DNA of 5,376 nucleotides from Chloroflexota bacterium (GTDB lineage: Bacteria > Chloroflexota > Anaerolineae > Anaerolineales > Villigracilaceae). Location of the stretch: NCBI GenBank assembly GCA_016191895.1, contig JACPVD010000050.1, forward strand, positions 1-5,376, written 5' to 3'. The notes under the pieces are model-generated. The model had not been told where the DNA came from, searched no databases, and was given only the letters and a program-made list of their open reading frames with translations. This document shows, piece after piece, positions 1 to 4,900 of the stretch (the first letter of the stretch is position 1; each line of letters begins with the position of its first letter). Position numbers and translations under genes: made by a program.

Positions 1-1924
1 ACACGTAAACGGGCGCTTCCAACTCCCCAGATTCGCTGACGATCTTCACCACGTCGTCGTTTTCGATTCCAAGTTCATGCGCGGTGACGGGATTGATCTC
101 CACCCACGTATTCCACATGACGGTGGTGGTGGGATCAGGTAGTTCCTGCAACCAGGGCTTGTTCGCGCCGGCTTCGGCCAATGTTGGCGAAACGAAGGGA
201 TGGAAGAAGAACTCTCCATTGCCGGAAAAATCGGCTTCGGCGCCCTTCAAACTGCGGTTGAGAACATCTGCTTTATCGGGAACGGTGCAGCCATCGGTGA
301 TCTTCCACCAGCCGCCATATTGCTGGAAGTACGCCGCAAAGGTGTTGATGTCGGCGGCGGAGAAAAAACCGTCGGCTTCGCTCATCAGCGGGGCGATCTT
401 ATTGTGCAGAAATTCAACTTCATCGGCAAAAGGCAATGCGCTTGTGAATTTTCCACCGGCGAGGTTCGCGGCGGCGATTAACACATCGGCGGTGGATCGG
501 GTGTTATAGAAAGGCATCACAACCGGCTGGGCTCCCGAAATGACGGCTTGCGCCGCGCCGGTCGCCACGCGCTGGTAGCCCCACGATTCAAGTCCATGAT
601 GGTCGGGGAGGACGTAATGCGCTTCGGCGGCGGTTTCATCGGGGAAGGTGGCAAACGAGATCACCTGCTCCACGTTCTTCAAAGCATTCTTGAATCCCAG
701 TGAAGCGGGCAATTCAAATACGGGATTGACTCCGTGAATGAACAAGGCCTTGATCTTGCCATCGGTCATGCCCTGCACAAAGTCCTGCATTTCCTGCGCA
801 GAGGCGGGACGTTGATACTGGGTCTGATTCGGCGCAAGCGCGGAAAGGAACATACCGCCGGGCTTGCCAAAGTTATCAGCTACCGCGTTCAACGCGAGAA
901 CTGCTTCGGCGACGGCAAGTCCGTTGCTTTGTCCGAGGGCGGAGCCGCCGGGGATCGCCAATGCGCCACCGGAGTGGGCGAACAATTCTGCAATATGTTC
1001 CAGTGTTTCGAGGTTGACGCCGGACTTCGAGGCCACAACTTCCGGTTCCACATCGGCAAAGGCGCGGGGCAATGGGCCGCCGCGTAATTCAGAGGCGATT
1101 CTTCCGATCGCAAGCGCGACCATGGCATCCGTGCCGGGGCGAAGCGGAATCCATTCATCCGCCTTGCCTGCTGTAGACGACATGCGCGATTCAAATTGAA
1201 CGAACATGCCGCGCTGTTTGGTAAGGGACTCGCGTAAATCCGCAAACCCGCGTGTATATGAAACGGGCGAGAGCCACGTCTCAAGGAAATTTGCCCCGAA
1301 GGAAAGGACAAGTTGCGCCCCACCGACATCAAAGAAAGGCAGGCTGGACTGACCAAAAAGATTCTCGGCGGCTTTGCTCAGGGTGGCGCGGGCTTCAAAC
1401 ATGCCCAACGCGCCGAAACGAACCGGGGGGTTGATTCCGGTCTGCGTCGCGAGATCCGTTACCAGGTCAAAGAGATGATCCGAGGCTGTACCCATCAGGA
1501 AGGCGATCTCACTGGGTTGATATTTCGTCAGGGCACCGGCGACGGCTTTGATGCCGTCGTCCCAACTGATTTGCGAACCGCCCTTCATTGGATCAGTAAC
1601 GCGATCGGGGTTGTAAAGGCCGTGCAGTGTGGCTTGTCCACGAGCGCAGGTCTTGCCGAGATTCAACGGATTGTTGGCATTGCCTTCGGTCTTGATTGCG
1701 CGTCCCTGATGGGTGCGGACGATAAGCCCGCAACCGGCCGCGCATTCGCGGCATGTGGTGGCGTAATACGTGCTTTGGCCGTTGTAGGTGTATTCGGGCA
1801 TTTGCATGTACGGCTCGCGTTTTACGTAACGCGAAGCCGGCCCGCACCCGGTGAGGACCGCGGTGGTCGCCGCGCCCACACCGGCCAGTTTTAGAAAATC
1901 ACGCCGGGCAAATTTTTCGCTCAT
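1..1924 (-). CDS. actB: ActB-like molybdopterin oxidoreductase subunit of alternative complex III (partial, C-terminus outside window)
   Basis: The first 641 residues read without a stop from ATG at 1924 to the left edge. An SD-like AAGGAA lies about 7 nt upstream of the start. The N-terminus carries a twin-arginine signal (RRDFLK, residues 7-12), a hydrophobic stretch and a lipobox LTGC with Cys27, so export by Tat and possible lipidation are expected. Cysteines 58, 61, 65 and 93 form CX2CX3CX27C, the [4Fe-4S] motif of the DMSO-reductase/CISM superfamily. The body follows that fold: GANFLETW at 210-217, RPGTD at 262-266, and a molydopterin-binding-type domain beginning near residue 603. Where a Cys, Sec, Ser or Asp molybdenum ligand would be expected (about 163-181) I see FGALGMF, so the site is probably empty. 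In the ACIII family this domain is followed by a second, ferredoxin-like half of ActB, which would lie outside the window. The gene follows actA after 21 bp. A polysulfide-reductase-like catalytic subunit is the main alternative. Confidence 0.88.
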   Translation of the reverse strand, partial: MSEKFARRDFLKLAGVGAATTAVLTGCGPASRYVKREPYMQMPEYTYNGQSTYYATTCRECAAGCGLIVRTHQGRAIKTEGNANNPLNLGKTCARGQATLHGLYNPDRVTDPMKGGSQISWDDGIKAVAGALTKYQPSEIAFLMGTASDHLFDLVTDLATQTGINPPVRFGALGMFEARATLSKAAENLFGQSSLPFFDVGGAQLVLSFGANFLETWLSPVSYTRGFADLRESLTKQRGMFVQFESRMSSTAGKADEWIPLRPGTDAMVALAIGRIASELRGGPLPRAFADVEPEVVASKSGVNLETLEHIAELFAHSGGALAIPGGSALGQSNGLAVAEAVLALNAVADNFGKPGGMFLSALAPNQTQYQRPASAQEMQDFVQGMTDGKIKALFIHGVNPVFELPASLGFKNALKNVEQVISFATFPDETAAEAHYVLPDHHGLESWGYQRVATGAAQAVISGAQPVVMPFYNTRSTADVLIAAANLAGGKFTSALPFADEVEFLHNKIAPLMSEADGFFSAADINTFAAYFQQYGGWWKITDGCTVPDKADVLNRSLKGAEADFSGNGEFFFHPFVSPTLAEAGANKPWLQELPDPTTTVMWNTWVEINPVTAHELGIENDDVVKIVSESGELEAPVYV

Positions 1925-1945
1925 TGTTGTTTCCTTTCGCCCGGT

Positions 1946-2500
1946 CTAATAATGGCATGTGCCGCAGTCGGATAACTTGATCAGTTTTTCATGATCCTCG
2001 CCGGCGACCGTTGTATGGCAATCCAGACACCACCCCATATTGAACACCTGGGGATTCTCGGCAATAGTCACCTTGGTCATATCGCCGTGACAGTTCTCGC
2101 AGTTTTGCCCCGCCGCCACATGAGCGCGGTGGTTGAACTGGACAAAGTCCGGCACTTGCGCCACCGGCACCCATTCAATGGGCGTTCCGCTCATCACCGC
2201 ATCTTTCAACGGCGCGAGAAGCGGGCTGGTCTGGGTCTTGGCAATCTGCTGGTGACAGCCCCAACACTTGGACGGCGCGGGAATTCCGGCGGCCGGTCCG
2301 CGCGCCGCACCCGGATGACAGTACAAACACTGAATGCCAAAGGCCACATGCGTTTTATGAGGAAATTGAATTGGCTGTTCGGGTGCCTGCTGCGTCAGGT
2401 TGATGCCGTACGCTGCAAGGCTGAACAAGGCCAGGAACGCGATTCCCACCGCAATCAGACCCATCGGCTGTATCAGCCAGTCAAAAAGTCTTTTTATCAT
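1946..2500 (-). CDS. actA: Pentaheme c-type cytochrome subunit ActA of alternative complex III
   Basis: This 184-residue protein has a short cytoplasmic N-terminus, one hydrophobic helix (about 12-33) acting as uncleaved anchor, and a periplasmic domain with five CXXCH heme-c sites starting at residues 58, 79, 134, 158 and 179. Histidine pairs in PHKTH (48-51) and NHRAH (124-127), each about ten residues before a heme site, are likely distal ligands. Heme number, size, single anchor and the IEWV...PDFVQFNH block fit ActA of alternative complex III, which passes electrons from the iron-sulfur subunit ActB to an acceptor such as a soluble cytochrome, a cupredoxin or a fused oxidase. ATG at 2500 is preceded by AGGAG with a 6-nt gap. 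The gene ends with TAG 21 bp before actB, so the two should be co-transcribed. A general multiheme cytochrome c3/c7-type protein is the only real alternative, and the actB neighbour argues against it. Confidence 0.9.
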   Translation of the reverse strand: MIKRLFDWLIQPMGLIAVGIAFLALFSLAAYGINLTQQAPEQPIQFPHKTHVAFGIQCLYCHPGAARGPAAGIPAPSKCWGCHQQIAKTQTSPLLAPLKDAVMSGTPIEWVPVAQVPDFVQFNHRAHVAAGQNCENCHGDMTKVTIAENPQVFNMGWCLDCHTTVAGEDHEKLIKLSDCGTCHY

Positions 2501-2528
2501 GGATGCTCCTGAAATGAATTAAGCGCAA

Positions 2529-2550
2529 CGCCGCCCATACAAAGGCGGCG
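2529..2550. repeat. Perfect 7-bp inverted repeat between the small membrane ORF and actA
   Basis: CGCCGCC (2529-2535) and GGCGGCG (2544-2550) are exact reverse complements separated by 8 nt. The stem is all G/C and sits in the 59-bp gap between the 44-residue ORF and actA. No T-run follows on the minus strand, so it does not look like an intrinsic terminator. An mRNA-stability or processing hairpin that sets the ratio of the two products is a plausible inference. Confidence 0.5.
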
Positions 2551-2559
2551 AAGGCTGAA

Positions 2560-2694
2560 TTAACCATATTGGTGAAACAAATAAATACAAAGATCCCGCA
2601 TGGAATGTGCAAACATAAAACCCGTCCCGATAATAATCATCAGGACGAGAAAAGAAACAACGGATTGCATCATACCTTCCATGAAATTCTCCAT
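2560..2694 (-). CDS. Small single-helix membrane protein of 44 residues, first gene of the act operon
   Basis: An open frame runs from ATG at 2694 to TAA at 2560-2562 and encodes MENFMEGMMQ, a hydrophobic stretch (about residues 11-28, SVVSFLVLM followed by three Ile), then a short polar tail ending HQYG. One transmembrane helix is predicted by eye. An acidic N-terminus and R33 just after the helix suggest N-out/C-in, but weakly. It lies between a TATAAT box 39 nt upstream and actA 59 nt downstream on the same strand. An AAGG about 6 nt before the start, with GGGGAG further back, could serve as ribosome binding site. I do not recognise the family. The position suggests a small subunit or assembly factor of the complex. 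It could instead be an open frame of no importance in the actA leader. Confidence 0.5.
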   Translation of the reverse strand: MENFMEGMMQSVVSFLVLMIIIGTGFMFAHSMRDLCIYLFHQYG

Positions 2695-2733
2695 AGCGCC
2701 TTGCCGCTCCCCTGCCAGCAATTAACTCGGCGC

Positions 2734-2762
2734 ATTATACATCGAAAGTGCGGAAAAGTACA
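2734..2762 (-). promoter_or_regulatory. Probable sigma70-type promoter of the small ORF-actA-actB operon
   Basis: On the minus strand a consensus TATAAT occupies 2739-2734. A 17-bp spacer leads back to TGTACT (2762-2757), a poor -35 with three of six consensus positions. The predicted start of transcription, near 2727, gives a leader of roughly 33 nt to the 44-residue ORF. The match is to the -10 only, and the box lies in the AT-rich gap between two divergent genes, where a promoter is expected. Confidence 0.5.
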
Positions 2763-2796
2763 TATAAGGGTTTAATAGTGCCTTTTTGATGCATGT

Positions 2797-2802
2797 TACA
2801 AT
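2797..2802 (+). promoter_or_regulatory. Possible -10 box (TACAAT) for the plus-strand small membrane gene
   Basis: TACAAT lies 12 nt before the ATG at 2815, so transcription from it would give a leader of about 6 nt. That fits the absence of a Shine-Dalgarno sequence upstream of this gene. No convincing -35 hexamer is present at 16-18 bp. The assignment rests on position and one hexamer. Confidence 0.25.
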
Positions 2803-2814
2803 TGCCCAGCCGCA

Positions 2815-3069
2815 ATGAAAACAAAAACCATCCTCTGGATTGCCTTTCTTTTTATCTTATTCTCAGCAATGCTCGCCATTGTCGTGCTCGGCCAGCCTTC
2901 CGTTTCAGGACAAAATTTGGGCGCGGCCTCCCTCGCCTTGCAGGCCACCCCCGCCCCCGCCGACGAAGATTTATCTGAAATCGGCTCGACAGACGGGATT
3001 TTCATCATGGGGGTCGTGATTGTGTTGATCGTGGTCGTGCCGATTCTTCTTCCCCGAAAAAAGCATTGA
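2815..3069 (+). CDS. Hypothetical small membrane protein, 84 residues, two hydrophobic segments
   Basis: The frame from ATG 2815 to TGA 3069 encodes a positively charged N-terminus (MKTK), a hydrophobic segment (5-26), a polar Ala/Pro/Gly-rich linker with TPAPADEDL (45-53), a second hydrophobic segment (61-80) and a basic tail PRKKH. Either it is a two-helix protein with both ends in the cytoplasm, or segment 1 is a signal peptide and the mature form keeps one C-terminal anchor. Codons such as ATC, CTC, GCC and GTC resemble those of neighbouring genes, which supports real coding. There is no Shine-Dalgarno sequence, so translation may be near-leaderless. It is divergent from the act operon and ends just before a strong inverted repeat. 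I do not recognise the family and assign no function. A longer antisense frame across the same bases crosses the terminator repeat and looks like a shadow. Confidence 0.6.
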   Translation: MKTKTILWIAFLFILFSAMLAIVVLGQPSVSGQNLGAASLALQATPAPADEDLSEIGSTDGIFIMGVVIVLIVVVPILLPRKKH

Positions 3070-3082
3070 AATATACCGCACT

Positions 3083-3133
3083 CGGTCAAAAATTGCGCTT
3101 TCCGCTCTTCTAAAAAAGCGCAATTTTTGACCG
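3083..3133. terminator. Bidirectional intrinsic terminator with a 19-bp perfect inverted repeat
   Basis: The arms 3083-3101 and 3115-3133 are exact reverse complements over 19 bp, with a 13-nt loop. The core stem TTGCGCTTT / AAAGCGCAA is flanked by A5 on the left and T5 on the right. Read from either strand, a stem is therefore followed by a U-run. The repeat starts 13 bp after the stop of the plus-strand small gene and lies about 90 bp past the stop of the minus-strand regulator gene. A shared terminator for convergent transcripts is the natural reading. Confidence 0.8.
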
Positions 3134-3154
3134 TGGGTATTATAATGTGGTGTG

Positions 3155-3190
3155 TTATGTGGCGCGGAATGATATTCCGCGCGCGCATAA
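3155..3190. repeat. Imperfect palindrome downstream of the regulator gene
   Basis: GCGCGGAAT (3162-3170) and ATTCCGCGC (3174-3182) pair perfectly around a 3-nt loop. Outer arms TTATG (3155-3159) and CATAA (3186-3190) extend the structure across a small 2/3-nt internal loop. It lies between the regulator stop and the main terminator. Only a short T-run (TTTT at 3191) follows on the plus strand and none on the minus strand, so a terminator role is weak. An mRNA 3' hairpin or a dyad operator is possible. Confidence 0.55.
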
Positions 3191-3225
3191 TTTTGGCGGG
3201 ATACCAGCCCCACGAAAAGACTCTA

Positions 3226-3831
3226 TTACAGCGAAATCAAACCCAATTCAATTCCACGCCTCACCGCCTCGGTGCGGCTCGATGCGCCCAGTTTCACATA
3301 CAGGGAGGAAAGATGAAATTTGACCGTATGCTCGCTGAGCCCCAGCGAAAGCGCGATCTGTTTATTCGCCAATCCCTGCGCCATGAAATGCAGGACTTCC
3401 AACTCCCGAGCCGTTAACGGTTCAATTGCAGAATCCACGCCTGTATCTTCCCTCCTCCCCGGCAAGCGGATCAGACTCTTAACCAGGCCGGGCGCGCCAA
3501 CCCAAAGCCCCTCCCCCACCGCGCGGACAGCCGCTACAAGTTCATCCTCCGTTGCGTCCGTTGAAAGCACGCCCCATGCCCGCGAATTTGAATCAAAGAG
3601 TCCCCGCGCCGATTCGATATCGTCCGTCAGAAACAAAATCCCAAACAATTTATTTTCCGCCAGCCGCACAGAAGAGACCGAGGCGATCACCACCACCTCG
3701 GTCTCCGATTCATGCACGCTTTCCAAATCAACTGCCTCACCGATCACGTTGATATCAGCCTGTCTGCCCAGGAACTCACGCAGACCGACTCGCAAAGCAT
3801 GATTCGGCGAAACAACCGTAACTCGGATCAA
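3226..3831 (-). CDS. NarL/LuxR-family transcriptional regulator with degenerate receiver domain
   Basis: This 201-residue protein has the layout of NarL-type response regulators: an N-terminal receiver-like domain (about 1-120), a short linker and a C-terminal GerE/LuxR helix-turn-helix (about 137-200). The latter has LTARELEVL, the LANKQIA scaffold and a recognition helix around SEHTVKFHL. The receiver keeps the fold pattern (MIRVTVV, HALRVGLREFL, VIGEA) but has Ser8-Pro9 where the acidic pocket Asp pair belongs, Ala50 at the phospho-acceptor position (VVVIA) and Thr91 in place of the conserved Lys. Control by phosphorylation is therefore unlikely. Translation must start at TTG (3829-3831), immediately after the protease TAG, because no ATG or GTG fits before the first beta strand. 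Zero spacing implies translational coupling to the protease. No histidine kinase is visible. DNA-binding function is well supported; targets are unknown. Confidence 0.9.
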   Translation of the reverse strand: MIRVTVVSPNHALRVGLREFLGRQADINVIGEAVDLESVHESETEVVVIASVSSVRLAENKLFGILFLTDDIESARGLFDSNSRAWGVLSTDATEDELVAAVRAVGEGLWVGAPGLVKSLIRLPGRREDTGVDSAIEPLTARELEVLHFMAQGLANKQIALSLGLSEHTVKFHLSSLYVKLGASSRTEAVRRGIELGLISL

Positions 3832-4719
3832 CTATCTCTCTCCGATCTCCACTTTGATCGATTCCAATTTGCCGCCGCGCAACACGTCAACCGGTATGGA
3901 TTTGCCTACCACATCCCCGCTCAAACGGACGAACAGGTCATCCTGATCCGCAACCGCCTCGCCCGCAATCCCCACAAGGATGTCGCCGACGATCAACCCA
4001 CCCCTGCCTGCGGGGCTGTCTGCTTCGAGGCCGACAATTAACAACCCGCTGGCTTGATTACGATTCAAATCGTTCGAAAGGTTCACCACCTGACTGCGAA
4101 TACCCAGGTAGCCACGTTTTATCTTGCCGTGTTTGGCGAGAGTCTCTGCGATTTTCCACGCCACATCGGCGGGAATGGTGATCGCGCCTCCGTTTCCAAA
4201 CCCGGAAGTGTTGATGCCAAGTATTGTGCCATCTCCATTCACCAGCGGCCCGCCGGAGAAGCCGGGATAGGAAACCACGTCGGTTTTGATGTAACGCTCC
4301 AGCATGCTCCCACGCCCGGTACGGACAGGGCCTCCGATGGAATTAATCGTCCCAAAACTCGATTCGATTCCCCTGCTCGACGGCCTGCCAACCGCCAGCA
4401 CAAATTGACCCACGCGCGCTGGAGTCTTTGAGACTTCGGCGGGAGAGGCTGAGGCTGAATCCAATTTCAATACCGCCAGATCAGTTCCCGGGTCCCGCCC
4501 GGAAACGCGGGCTGTGGATTCCGTCCCGTCTGCGAGAATCACTTTGATATCGTCGTCGCGTTCGATCACATGATCGGCGGTCAGAATCAAATCGCCGGCA
4601 AAGGCAATTCCACTGGCGGGGATTCGGCGGCGCGCATCCACCAGCACAGTGGATTTTCCCGCGCGTTCGGCGGCATCCGCAACCGCATCGGAAAATTCAA
4701 CAAAAATATTTTTGCTCAT
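3832..4719 (-). CDS. Trypsin-like serine protease with C-terminal PDZ domain (HtrA/Deg type), no export signal
   Basis: This 295-residue S1C-type peptidase has an apparently complete catalytic triad: His50 in TADHV, Asp80 in DPGTDLAVLKL and Ser155 in PGFSGGPL, with Phe154 replacing the usual Asn of GNSGGPL. The protease domain spans about 15-200. A single PDZ domain follows (about 203-293; RGYLGIRS, SPAGRGGLIVGDILVGI), normally used to bind C-termini of unfolded or partner proteins. The N-terminus (MSKNIFVEFSDAV) has no signal peptide or membrane helix, unlike classical DegP/DegS/HtrA, so a cytoplasmic site is inferred. ATG 4719 is fixed by an excellent AAGGAGA 6 nt upstream. The stop codon touches the start of the regulator gene, so the two form one transcription unit. 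A role in regulated proteolysis linked to that regulator is inference; cytoplasmic quality control is the simpler alternative. Confidence 0.93.
   Translation of the reverse strand: MSKNIFVEFSDAVADAAERAGKSTVLVDARRRIPASGIAFAGDLILTADHVIERDDDIKVILADGTESTARVSGRDPGTDLAVLKLDSASASPAEVSKTPARVGQFVLAVGRPSSRGIESSFGTINSIGGPVRTGRGSMLERYIKTDVVSYPGFSGGPLVNGDGTILGINTSGFGNGGAITIPADVAWKIAETLAKHGKIKRGYLGIRSQVVNLSNDLNRNQASGLLIVGLEADSPAGRGGLIVGDILVGIAGEAVADQDDLFVRLSGDVVGKSIPVDVLRGGKLESIKVEIGER
3836..3843 (-). promoter_or_regulatory. Ribosome binding site inside the protease 3' end, supporting the TTG start
   Basis: On the minus strand GGAGAGAG sits within the last protease codons, its GGAG 8 nt before the TTG start of the regulator. 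It supports TTG 3831 as the start and allows both independent initiation and re-initiation by ribosomes finishing the protease. Confidence 0.6.
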
Positions 4720-4725
4720 GGTTTA

Positions 4726-4745
4726 TCTCCTTGCGCGTCAGTATA
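4726..4745 (-). promoter_or_regulatory. Strong ribosome binding site and possible -10 box for the protease-regulator operon
   Basis: AAGGAGA (4732-4726, minus strand) is a near-perfect Shine-Dalgarno 6 nt before the protease ATG. TATACT (4745-4740) just upstream resembles a -10 element, with only a 3/6 match (GATACA) about 18 bp further back. It would give a very short leader of about 14 nt. The ribosome binding site is secure; the promoter is tentative. Confidence 0.45.
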
Positions 4746-4817
4746 GCCAATGCACGTTTGGAGTGTATCGCCTGAAAGGCTGGTTGGGTACTGGACAAAT
4801 GGGTAGGTGGGGGGAAA

Positions 4818-4852
4818 GGATGAAGGTAGAAGGGTGAAGGATGAAAGAAGAA
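4818..4852. repeat. Degenerate heptanucleotide tandem repeat in a purine-rich spacer
   Basis: Five consecutive 7-mers can be laid head to tail: GGATGAA, GGTAGAA, GGGTGAA, GGATGAA and AGAAGAA. They lie inside a longer almost pure-purine tract (about 4800-4861) in the 181-bp gap between the ketopantoate-reductase-family gene and the protease gene. Copies 1 and 4 are identical. The rest of this gap shows no open frame I would call. Confidence 0.65.
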
Positions 4853-4900
4853 AGAAAGAGGCTTTTGGTTGACAAAAAACTTTCCATCCGCTTCGCGAAA

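Noticed and set aside
889..1356. Minus-strand frame of 155 codons overlapping actB
   Set aside because: It lies wholly inside the actB frame in another phase. It has no recognisable domain, whereas the actB frame carries clear family motifs across the same bases.
84..1894. Several plus-strand frames of 60-193 codons opposite actB
   Set aside because: They are antisense to a continuous 641-codon gene with convincing motifs, and their products look compositionally random. High-GC antisense openness explains them.
1991..2512. Plus-strand frame of 173 codons opposite actA
   Set aside because: It is exactly antisense to the pentaheme cytochrome, and its product contains no recognisable domain.
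3141..3146. TATAAT on the plus strand between the two inverted repeats
   Set aside because: No -35 lies at suitable spacing, and no gene on the plus strand follows; only the antisense of the regulator lies downstream. A chance hexamer in an AT-rich spacer is more likely.
2796..3188. Minus-strand frame of 130 codons opposite the 84-residue gene
   Set aside because: It runs through both the 19-bp terminator repeat and part of the second palindrome. Its translation lacks sensible composition; the plus frame has clean membrane segments instead.
4869..4874. TTGACA as a plus-strand -35 element
   Set aside because: There is no -10-like hexamer 16-18 bp downstream and no plus-strand gene to drive.
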